Position numbers and translations under genes: made by a program. 64,000 nt of DNA from Nitzschia sp. pyKryTriq1 (taxonomy: Eukaryota; Bacillariophyta; Bacillariophyceae; Bacillariales; Bacillariaceae), in NCBI GenBank assembly GCA_956465555.1, contig OY101124.1:1178001-1242000 (forward strand), in the 5' to 3' direction. The stretch's first letter is position 1. Every line of letters begins with the position of its first letter. Shown in pieces: positions 48,915 to 57,919 of this stretch. The notes under the pieces were generated by a model. The model was not told the DNA's origin and made no database searches. It saw nothing but the letters and a program-made list of their open reading frames with translations.

Positions 48915-50240
48915 CTACAGTTCCTTCTTGTCGGGTATCTTCGTGGCGGTCACACTGTTCTTGGTCCTCAAAGATTCTTGGGCAAGGTTCAACATATTGC
49001 TGGGCATGATTGGGATCGCACTGCTGGCGGCGGCCACAGGAAGAATTGTCGAGCCATGGGATCGTATCGGAAATTGCGTGTTGTCGGTGACTGCCGAGGA
49101 TAACGACGTTTGTTTTGCTGCTTGGTTTAAAAATTCTCGAAACGCCACCCAGTATTCATTGCCTCCTTTGATCCATGTCTCATTGTGGGTTCCGTCCTTG
49201 ATGACGTGGATCTTTACCAGCTTCGAAAGTCCAGTAGCTTTATAGAGCCGTATCATGTGGTCGTGTGGAACAAGCTCGTCGCTGGCTCCGGCAAGATATA
49301 GAACGGGGGTATTCAACTTGGGAACAATTGACATGGAATCCCATCGAATCCGAAGAACTAGCCCCTTCAGTGGTGCAATGACGGGCATCAGATGATCCAC
49401 CATCTCGGCGATATTGGTAAATGTGTTTTCGACAATGACTCCGGCCACTGGAAGACGCTGTTGTTGCGCATAATCCGCCAAATGCAGTGCCACGGCGCCC
49501 CCCAAGCTACGGCCAAACAGAAATACATTGGCCGCATCAATTTTCGGGTGCTTCAGAATAAATCGAAGCGCTGCTTCCGCATCTAGTTTGAGGCCCGCCT
49601 CGGATGGAGAGCCATCACTTTCTCCGTAGCCACGATATTCTACCATAAGGACGTTCGCATTGAGATATTGCATCATCTGAATCGCATTCGGCAATCTCAA
49701 ACCAATATTCCCCGCATTCCCATGAAAGAAAACTAGAAGGGAGGAGATGAGCATCAAACAAAATCGATGCGATCAAGCATTTGGATTATTCGATGACGTA
49801 CCTATAGTGGGGAGGTCGTTCAAGCGGTTCGGATCCCGTAGTAAAAGCCATGCATGAATCGAGACGCCGTCGGAACATGCTATCTTGTGGGTTTCAAATT
49901 CGATCCCATGCTCGGAAGGGGAACGATAACGTCTTGGATTCTGACTGGGCCGCCGTGGGATACCTCCAATTTCTTCACAGGACGCAGCAGCAATCAGGTA
50001 AAAGTTATTAATCAAGAGCAACAAGTTGATCTAATGAATGTACAGAGCACAGTATGCCAGGTATTTACGATACATACCTGGAAAATATAACATAGAGTCT
50101 TGTTTAATGTACAAAATTGCGGCAACCACGGCACCCAGCCCCACCACTAACTTGGACAAACGCAAAAGAAACAGCGATGCTGCATTTAGCAAATATCTCC
50201 CAGTACTTGTACTGGCGGAAGAATCAATTATATCCGCCAT
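48915..50240 (-). CDS. ABHD13-like alpha/beta hydrolase (Bem46 family), three exons
   Basis: Exons are 50240-50078, 49972-49802 and 49732-48915, with introns of 105 bp (50077-49973; GTATGT donor) and 69 bp (49801-49733; GTACGT donor, CTTCTAG acceptor), giving 383 residues. The splices rebuild MLYFPEIGGIPRRPSQNPRR and PTIVFFHGNAGNIGLRLPNA, both matching ABHD13. The catalytic triad is visible: Ser187 in FGRSLGG, Asp263 in GASDELVPHD and His294 in KDGTHNETW; the oxyanion motif is HGNAGN. An N-terminal signal anchor (LRLSKLVVGLGAVVAAILYI) makes it a single-pass membrane protein with the hydrolase on the far side. ABHD13 relatives remove acyl groups from proteins in some systems; the substrate here is unknown. 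The C-terminal ~70 residues are an unconserved tail. Confidence 0.9.
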
Positions 50241-51315
50241 CTTGGAGCAACGGTGGACTTTCCGATGATACTATCTGCGTGAGTGAAAATAGCGAGTACG
50301 CGTACTGAGTACTGTCCTCTCGACCAGTCTAGTAGAGTACTCGTAGAGGTATTGTAGTCGCAAGCGGAAAAGAAATGCAAGCCAACTTTTGCTCCTTATT
50401 CCTTATTCCTTCCCTATTTGCCGCACAGAGCGCATCCAGCATCCAGCATTACTGCAGCATTGGATGAACGGCACGATATAACAAGCAAATGTGATGAAAC
50501 CAGCGACATTGTGAATTGTCGCCGGGGGGGAGGAGCGGGCGAGGTGTGCGAGCGAGGTTCACCGCGCGGTACGTATTATATTTCATAGGGCGAGGCATGC
50601 ATTACAATGGGGCCGGGTGACGGACGAACATGACCGATTGAGAAGGTTGAAAGCAGAAAGTTGAAGGTCGAAGTGCGTGAAAGATAGACGAGAGCAGCAA
50701 TGCATTCTAGAATGCATTGCTGCGAGACTTCGAATTCATCATGCAGCGTTATTACCGGTAGCATGGTCGTTGCTTAGTTGCCCAGCGGGTGGGTGGGTTG
50801 TTGCAGCCTACTGATATAGTTGTACCGCCCTGCGCGGTACGCGTACGCTGCGATACCAGGGTACTGTACCTGGTACTTGTACCAGCAGCCAGAAGGCACA
50901 TAGTCGACTTATTCGATCGTCAAATTCTGAAAACACGACTACTCGTACGACTCGTATGCTGATACCGGTACCAGGTACCAGGTATGCAGTACTTGTGGAT
51001 TTCATCCATTTTGCATTTTGCGGGGTTATTTGACGCACGATCGCCGCCGGCTGCCCAAGCATGGTTGTTCCCTCTCGTTTTAGAGGGACTCCAATCTTGC
51101 TCCTTGCTCCTGCACTCTACCGGTACAGACAGTATTAGCTACTTCCATCAATATCAGACTTCTTCAACACCAATACTGTGCCGTAACGGATGATCGGAAG
51201 CAAACAGTTCATAAATATTGATCATCAAAGAAAAGCATCAAAGTCACAAGTCATAGGTCGTCAGTGAAAACCAAAAACCAGCGCTTGTTCAATTGTACTT
51301 CTCATTTTCAGCATC
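50241..51315. other. Gap with palindromes upstream of the U-box cluster
   Basis: There are a 30-bp perfect palindrome at 50694-50723 and GTACC-rich palindromic strings at about 50855-50885 and 50960-50985. No gene was recognised. The last 80 bases are probably the 5' UTR. Confidence 0.5.
50694..50723. repeat. 30-bp perfect palindrome, not GTAC type
   Basis: The half-site is GCAGCAATGCATTCT followed directly by its exact complement, with no loop. Its composition differs from the GTAC/ACCGGT class, so it arose separately. Confidence 0.85.
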
Positions 51316-52353
51316 ATGACCATCAAGACAGAAATCACAACAGCGCCGCCGGTTGTTGATCCGGCCACAGACAATCCAACTGAAGAGCTGGACGCATCAT
51401 ATTCAGCAACTAAATTCGAGACTGTAGAGCTGGAGGATCCCGATCCCGCCAAAGACATTGTTGTATCCACCAGTGAGGACGAAGTATGGGAGTGGCCAGA
51501 TGTATTTTACTGCCAGCGAACCCACACTCTAATGAACGATCCAGTGGTCGGACCAGACGGAAACTCGCTCGAACGATCGAAAATTGACGAGGAGGAAGAC
51601 ACTTCTACGTATTATTCCAATCGGGCTCTCAAGACGATCATGCAAGAAACAATCTCCATGAGAGGAGACTCCCTCCGCGCCAGCTTGAAACATTTTCAAC
51701 ATTCTGTTTCGCAAGGTCTGAGTCACTTGATGCCCGAGACGACTGCCAATGAGCCACTGTTTCGACCGCTCAATGATGCCTTCTACTGTCCAATCACGTT
51801 CAATTTGATGCATCAGCCCGTCATTGACCCAGAAGGCAACACGTTTGAAAAGGTAGCAGTCGAGAATTGGATCAGAATCAATCAAAATTCTCCAATTACG
51901 CGGGCAGCCCTTCAGATAAGCCAGCTATATCCCAATACCGCTATTCAAAGACTGTTAGACCAAGAAAAAGCGAAACCAGAAGAGCAAATGCATCCTTCCG
52001 TTCGCAAATGGAGAGATGAACGGCCTCCCTTGGAAACCGACATTGAACTCGGAGGTGGGCAGGTTTTAGAACAAGAACGACAACAGAATCAAGGCGCCAA
52101 CGCATCTCCCACGTTTATTGTTGTCACGACTGTCAATGGACATGGTACAGTGCCTTATCCTACCACGCCATCTGAATGGGAACAAAGGGAACAAGCACGT
52201 CGTCGATCCATGTATCACTTTTTTGGATTGATCTTTGCTTTCGTTTGCTTGACAGGGTTTGTGCTTTACGGAAGCATTTTCTTTTTACTTCTTTTCGTAA
52301 TGGTTATATTGGTCGTTTTCTCCAAACGAAATGCTTCCGTACCGGTAGCATAG
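51316..52353 (+). CDS. Double U-box membrane-anchored protein, cluster member 1
   Basis: 345 residues, single exon. U-box 1 (residues ~60-120) is degenerate: FYCQRTHTLMNDPVVGPDGN has lost the CP pair and the helix Trp. U-box 2 (~153-220) is orthodox: FYCPITFNLMHQPVIDPEGN, then VAVENWIRIN and SPITRAAL. A signature QLYPNTAIQRLLDQEKAKP follows, and IELGGG lies before a low-complexity linker. The C-terminus has two close hydrophobic stretches (HFFGLIFAFVCLTGFVLYG and FFLLLFVMVILVVF, ~300-338) with a basic tip, so the U-boxes should face the cytosol. U-box proteins act as E3 ubiquitin ligases; a membrane-anchored quality-control or receptor-turnover role is inference. It is first of three tandem paralogs in the same orientation, 559 bp before member 2. 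Confidence 0.87.
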   Translation: MTIKTEITTAPPVVDPATDNPTEELDASYSATKFETVELEDPDPAKDIVVSTSEDEVWEWPDVFYCQRTHTLMNDPVVGPDGNSLERSKIDEEEDTSTYYSNRALKTIMQETISMRGDSLRASLKHFQHSVSQGLSHLMPETTANEPLFRPLNDAFYCPITFNLMHQPVIDPEGNTFEKVAVENWIRINQNSPITRAALQISQLYPNTAIQRLLDQEKAKPEEQMHPSVRKWRDERPPLETDIELGGGQVLEQERQQNQGANASPTFIVVTTVNGHGTVPYPTTPSEWEQREQARRRSMYHFFGLIFAFVCLTGFVLYGSIFFLLLFVMVILVVFSKRNASVPVA

Positions 52354-52912
52354 GAGCGCAGCCATCCATGATGCTGATGATGGATGGTGCACACGCACAT
52401 GTCTATCGCCCGCGTAATGACTAGAAACAGGAGGGACGGTGCATGTGGCTTCCTCCTCCTCTTGTTCCTGTATATTTCATAGTACCATTGACGGCGCTCT
52501 ACTACAAGGCAGCTGCACATATTAACAGTACTTTTCTACTATGCTCCGGTTCCTGCTACTGTAGAAGAGAACCTGCTCAATCTATTACAGTAGTACAGTA
52601 TTAGAAGAGATAGTTCATTCACGAGTGAGTCGTCATTGGGCCGACTGACTTGAACTGAACCATGATTGATGACTGACGCTCTGCTGACGACTCAATTCAT
52701 TCACGGATGAAGAACTATTCTTCATTCCACATCCCGCCCCACGCGGGGCAGGCCAGCTGTTGAAGCAAGCTGTCAAACATCACGCTTCTCATTTTTTTCT
52801 TCCCCTTCTTGCAAAGAATGTGTGCCGAATGCCGAGCGAAAGATCCATCTACTCGTCCAGTAACATCGGTCGGTCAACAAAGCAGTCATTATTATTATTT
52901 ATTACCATTACC
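52354..52912. other. Spacer between U-box genes 1 and 2
   Basis: Non-coding, with CTACTGTAG strings. It likely holds the member 1 3' UTR and the member 2 promoter. Confidence 0.5.
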
Positions 52913-53947
52913 ATGTTATCAAACGTAGAGAAACTCACCACCAACATTGAAGAAGAAGATCATGAAGAAGTGGAAATAGGAACCGACACGGGAAGTTTAC
53001 AAGTTGTTGTTGACGAAGAAGCTGGTTTGGCTTATAAAGATCAATGCGAAGGACAAGAAAGTGATGACACATCCTCGTCGACCCGAGAGGAGTCTTCTTG
53101 CACATCACATTCGGAAAGTGATGAAGATTCGTGTGACCTTGCTCCCAAAGACGATATTATACCACATGAGAAGTTTGAATATCCAAGCGAGTTTTGTTGC
53201 CCGCTCTCCCACCAGCTTTTTTCCGATCCGGTGGTGGCTGCAGACGGGGAATCGTACGAGAGGTCCGCCTACCGTGAAAGGCACAGCGCAGACGTTGATC
53301 TGGAGCAGCAAGTGTTGTACCCGAATCGCGCTCTGAAAATGATCATTGACGATGCCATCATTTGTCAAAGAGCCTCCTCATCCTTTCAGGCGAGTTTCAA
53401 ACGGCTGCAGTATGTAGCGCGAAAGGCAATGGACGACTTCCTCGATCCCACGACCGGTGGTCAGGATGGCGGTTTTCCTTTGAGCGATGGGTTTTATTGT
53501 CCCATTACCTTCAACATCATCCATTCACCGGTTATAGATCCTGACGGAAACAGTTACGAACAAATTGCTGTCGAGAACTGGATCCGTTTGCATGGGACGT
53601 CCCCCGTTACAAGAAATGCTTTGACCATCGAACGGTTGTATCCTAATCATGCCATACGAAGGCTGCTTGAGGCAGAAAAGCAAAAACCGGAAGATCAAAT
53701 ACACCCAGATATCCTCAAATGGAAAGAGGAACCGGAACCAAAAGCCTCCGATCTTGAATATGGAGGCGGGATGGAATCAGATACTGCTGCTCATGCTAGC
53801 AGCACGGTTTCACAACCTTCGTCAGTTCCGGAGGAACGCATGCGTAGATATAGACGACGACTGGCAAGGAGGCAACTGATCTACAACCTGACTGGTATTG
53901 TCATTTGTTTCCTCTTGTTAAAGTTTGTGCACAGTGCTAGAAAATGA
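52913..53947 (+). CDS. Double U-box protein, cluster member 2, shortened membrane anchor
   Basis: 344 residues from the ATG at 52913 (MLSNVEKLTTN), chosen because paralogs start at the matching place; an in-frame ATG at 52829 would add 28 residues. U-box 1 (~90-150) retains CCPLSHQLFSDPVVAADGES, and U-box 2 (~190-255) reads FYCPITFNIIHSPVIDPDGN with the usual VENWI and SPVTRNAL. The shared LYPNHAIRRLLEAEKQKP block follows. The C-terminus keeps only the first hydrophobic stretch (LIYNLTGIVICFLLLKFV) and ends in HSARK, about 20 residues shorter than its neighbours. It would be a single-helix tail-anchored version. The N-terminal ~80 residues are acidic and Ser-rich. Function is as for member 1, by inference. 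Confidence 0.87.
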   Translation: MLSNVEKLTTNIEEEDHEEVEIGTDTGSLQVVVDEEAGLAYKDQCEGQESDDTSSSTREESSCTSHSESDEDSCDLAPKDDIIPHEKFEYPSEFCCPLSHQLFSDPVVAADGESYERSAYRERHSADVDLEQQVLYPNRALKMIIDDAIICQRASSSFQASFKRLQYVARKAMDDFLDPTTGGQDGGFPLSDGFYCPITFNIIHSPVIDPDGNSYEQIAVENWIRLHGTSPVTRNALTIERLYPNHAIRRLLEAEKQKPEDQIHPDILKWKEEPEPKASDLEYGGGMESDTAAHASSTVSQPSSVPEERMRRYRRRLARRQLIYNLTGIVICFLLLKFVHSARK

Positions 53948-55087
53948 GAATAAATTATGCTGAGCATATCATAGATGGTGGTTGGACCAGTTCTCTGCAA
54001 GCAATCTTATCAAATAATAATGTAGGTCTCTGCCATCAAATCGTAGCTAGATCGATAGAAAGTACTACAGCACGCACAGTACCGAGCAAAGAGCTACGAA
54101 TACAACATGATTATTCAATCTTGTGCAGTCCACGACGCAGTAGGACTTGGCTCTCGCTAGTACTCGAGTAGAGTGCTTTGCAACAACAACTATCTGCCCG
54201 AGTATTGAGGCCACAACTCTTCTTCGTACGAAGTAAACAGCATCGAAAATGTGCACTATATGATTTAGCAACAACCTTGACGATCGAGAAGAAGACATAC
54301 GGTATCGTTCGCCATCTACTACTCTCTCCCTCCACTACCGGTACTCGTATCCCTACTCTCCTCATAGTGGTACATACCGGTAGAGTACCTTGTACTCGGG
54401 TACAAGTACGGTAGAGAGAGACTTTGTACAGTAGTAAGTAATAAAAATAAGAGTAGAGAAGTGGACTAGTACGAGTAAACCGTGGACAGGCGAAAAAAAT
54501 CATTCAGTCTTGTGTCTTGTGGCGAAGCCCATTTTCGAGGAAGAATAAGAAAATACACAGAATAAAGACTACTAGATGATCGATTGTTTCACCAGTCGAG
54601 GATAACAAATATCTCATTTTAAAGGTGACACCTTCTTTTAGATTTCAAGCGGTCGAGTTGCGAGGAACAGCGAGATGACTAGGACGCGAATAAAAGAAAA
54701 CGGTACGAGTAGGCCGGTACGTGTGCGGCACCAGTACTACATGTACGGTATGAGGTATCATATGGTAGAGGGGGAAACACAAGACATACTGAGAGTACAC
54801 AGTAGCCCGTATTATCACAGTAACTCCTATCTATTGCTCTCTTTCTCTTCTCGCCAGCAGGAACACATATTTCCCGCTTCTTGCCTCCTCCTGTGGATAT
54901 TCGTAAGACAACATCTCAATACGATAGACGATCCGAATCGCTGACCTTGAGCGCTGCGAGACTTTGAAGAACGCGAGGTATCCAGCTTTTGTTAGTTTGG
55001 TTTTTTGCGTCAGTCTTGCCCTTTCGCAAATCACAGAACGATTGTCAAGTATTCGAACGTGTTTCAAAAACGGTATTATACGAGACC
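53948..55087. other. Spacer between U-box genes 2 and 3, with repeat copy E
   Basis: No gene. A degenerate copy of the dispersed repeat lies near 54225-54295. GTAC-rich strings and a CTACTAC run occur around 54315-54410. Confidence 0.5.
54225..54295 (+). repeat. Dispersed intergenic repeat, degenerate copy E
   Basis: It retains the block order AACAGCATCGAAAATGTGCA, CTATATGATTTAGCAACAAC and CTTGACGATCGAGAAGAAG, with several substitutions against the other copies. Homology is likely but not certain. Confidence 0.45.
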
Positions 55088-56176
55088 ATGACGATTACAG
55101 AATTGTCACACGCAAGCAATGGAGACTCATCCAGCGGCCTTGCTGATTCTCAACCTATCGCTCTGGTAGACGACGTCGATAGCACAATAACACAAGAATC
55201 ATCAGATTTGCGCACGACCGATGGCACGGAGAATAGTGCAATCAGCACCGTCGCTATCGAGAGCAAAGGGAATCAACAACAGCAACCAGACTGCACTCAA
55301 GAGGAAATGGAGTTTCCCAAGGCTTTGTATTGCCCTCTTACCAACCAGCTCTTTGAAGACCCTGTGGTAGCTGCAGATGGTGAAACATATGAAAAGGCGG
55401 CCTATTTAGAACGGAGGGCCGATGCTGGCGATGATGATGTGGCAAACAAGAAACTTTACACCAATCGTGCGCTCAAAAGAATCATCGACGATATCATGCT
55501 TCGCCGGAGTGGTTCTATTCAGGCAAGTCTGAAGCGACTTCATTACACTGCGGAACGGACGTTGGCGGAATTTCTCGAGCCTTCGTCTTCGAGTCCCTCA
55601 ACAAACCAGGATTCATATTATCCACTCAGCGAAGGCTTTCACTGCCCCATCACCTTCAATTTGATTTTTGATCCAGTCATTGATCCGGAGGGCAATACTT
55701 ATGAAAGAGTCGCAGCTGAAAACTGGATCAGTGTCAATGGAAATTCCCCTGTCACGCGTAGCACATTGACTGTGGAAGAGTTATATCCCAATCATGTCAT
55801 TCGGCGGCTTTTGGAGGAAGAAAAGAACAAATCAGACGATACGATGCACCCTGATATTAGAAGATGGAAAGATGAACCAGCTCCGAAAGCAACAGATGTC
55901 GAGCATGGTGGTGGAATCGTCACAGCGGCGGCCGCGAACGCTTCAATTACCGGTAGCTATGTTCTTCCAGGTGTCTACCCGCCACCTCCATTACCTTCGA
56001 CGCATCTACAGCGATATCAACGTAGGATGGCGAGGCGACAAACCATTGTGAACGTTGTTGGAATCTGCGTATGTATTTTGTCGGTGGCGGGGCTCATATT
56101 TTTGGGCAGAAGCTTTTTCTTGCTAATGTTCATGATGACATTGATTATCATTTTTAGCAAAAGGCGGCCAATCTGA
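55088..56176 (+). CDS. Double U-box membrane-anchored protein, cluster member 3
   Basis: 362 residues from the ATG at 55088 (MTITELSHAS); the frame extends upstream without another ATG. U-box 1 (~78-135) reads LYCPLTNQLFEDPVVAADGE with ETYEKAAYLERR, and U-box 2 (~182-250) reads HCPITFNLIFDPVIDPEGN with AAENWISVNGNSPVTR. The block LYPNHVIRRLLEEEKNK and the HGGG linker match members 1 and 2. The C-terminal double hydrophobic region (NVVGICVCILSVAGLIFLG and FFLLMFMMTLIIIFS) with end KRRPI is like member 1. In all three genes the first U-box has lost the usual Trp of the second helix while U-box 2 keeps it, so U-box 2 is the likelier E2 binder. It is the third gene of the array and nearest to member 2 in U-box 1. 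Confidence 0.87.
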   Translation: MTITELSHASNGDSSSGLADSQPIALVDDVDSTITQESSDLRTTDGTENSAISTVAIESKGNQQQQPDCTQEEMEFPKALYCPLTNQLFEDPVVAADGETYEKAAYLERRADAGDDDVANKKLYTNRALKRIIDDIMLRRSGSIQASLKRLHYTAERTLAEFLEPSSSSPSTNQDSYYPLSEGFHCPITFNLIFDPVIDPEGNTYERVAAENWISVNGNSPVTRSTLTVEELYPNHVIRRLLEEEKNKSDDTMHPDIRRWKDEPAPKATDVEHGGGIVTAAAANASITGSYVLPGVYPPPPLPSTHLQRYQRRMARRQTIVNVVGICVCILSVAGLIFLGRSFFLLMFMMTLIIIFSKRRPI

Positions 56177-57919
56177 TGAGACCTCCGTGCAGCAATATGA
56201 TGGAGCAGAGACATGCTAGAGTACTTTGTAGTCTAGTAGTGGCTACGACTATTAGTTTGAATAGTTGTTGTTCTGTTCGATAGAATAACGCTACTTCTGC
56301 TGGTACTAGCTACAATAGTAGTCTCGTGTCATACCTATTATTGAATTGATCTACTATGTATAAATAACTTAGCATGGCCGGCATTGTGCAGTTGCCATTT
56401 TGTATTTTCAAAGCATCTACTTCTAAATGAATGGGATGAGATATGGCTCCCCATATTCCTGCGGTACAGACGAAAGGAAGATGTATGAGAGCCTTGTTTG
56501 TCGATATGTACAGCAACTTCAATGCACACTACATCTTCGCAGAAAAACATACATCGAGGACCATAAAGTCCCATTCGTCTGGCATGAACTTCTTCGTCGT
56601 TCTCTGGGAGGCAGCAACCTTTGTACTAGTAGTAGAGCCTTCTTCAACGGCCTGCTTCGTTTGTGATGAAGCCGATCGAGTCCCTCCCACCGTTTGGTTT
56701 GCTGTTTGAGGTGCTCTACGCCCGGCTTGTGATCCCCGCTGGGCGATGCTGTTTCTCATTGCGATTGCAAAGGCTCCCCAAGTCATTGCTGCGTTGTCTT
56801 GTCTTCTTTGGAATTGAGTATTTTTTATTGTAGTCAGAGTTTACAGTAGTAAATATTTTTGTGAGGTAAAGAGTTGCTTTGAGGCAGCCAAGGGCCGGGT
56901 CGGGTAGTGAGGGCGAGGTGTCAGGATCTTTGATTGCCCTTCTCAATCGTATCTTTCAAGAACGATGATGCTGCTGGATGGGTGCTCTTGCATCCATTCT
57001 CGCTCGCTCGTGTGTTCGAGCGTTGGCGTTTGCTATCGGTCAAGCAAGAATTTATTAACTACAGGGTTCGGGATCATTCGATATGATACCTTTGTTCTTT
57101 GTTAGGGTGGGGCAATAATACGTGGCATTCATTATTAAGCCTCGTGTCTTCGTTTCGTGAGGAGAATACCGACACTACTCGTCTGTTGTACTTGTACTAA
57201 CTGTACGGCACGTTCTGAGAACTGTCTGTCAATGCGGGTTCTCGTTTCTGATGTATGGACTCCTCATTTCATCTCACATTATTGGCACGACATGCGTGGT
57301 GGACAATGCACGTACCGGTAGATCTGCCGATCGATCATCTCATCGGCCTTCTACCTTGCTAGGCAATTCGAAACACAAATATCAAAATCCAACTTTTGGT
57401 GCATCGAGTGTGCAATATCCTTTTGGCTCTGACTTATCAGGGGCTCACCCATTCGTTCTTTAACCACAGTGTATCCAAACGCACACTATGACTTTTTGGT
57501 CGAGCATTTTGCCGTCATATCGCAGAGGCTTCCTCAATCAATCTACGAAATGGACGACGCCCAGCGCATCAGTGTCGCCAACAACCACAATGAATGGGGC
57601 GACCAGAGCTACCACAAGTACCGCAGTATTACCTGCAGAAATGTCGACGAACCAATGTCCCTACTCGATGATGGCTCAACCTCAGCGTCTCGGTCTCGAT
57701 GAACAGGTTGGGTGGGCGACATACCTCGAATACGTATGAGAGCAGGTGCATGCACGTTCGTATAGGTATAGCTTTTCGTTGGCAACCAGCAATTTACTTC
57801 CGTACTTCAAACAGCCGATCCTCTAGCTGATTTCGTTTTTACACTGTAATGATACTACATGACTTCGAATGTCTATATGATGATACATGTCTTATTTTGA
57901 ATGTCTACATATTCAGTTT
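56177..57919. other. Gap with two weak coding candidates
   Basis: A minus-strand frame at 56786-56529 (85 residues, MTWGAFAIAMRNS) is Ser/Thr/Ala-rich with no recognisable domain. A plus-strand stretch at 57251-57739 is open in one frame except for a single TAA near 57461-57463, with protein-like composition on both sides (YPFGSDLSGAHPFVL and MSTNQCPYSMMAQPQRLGLD). It may be a recently broken gene fragment. Neither is secure. Confidence 0.3.
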
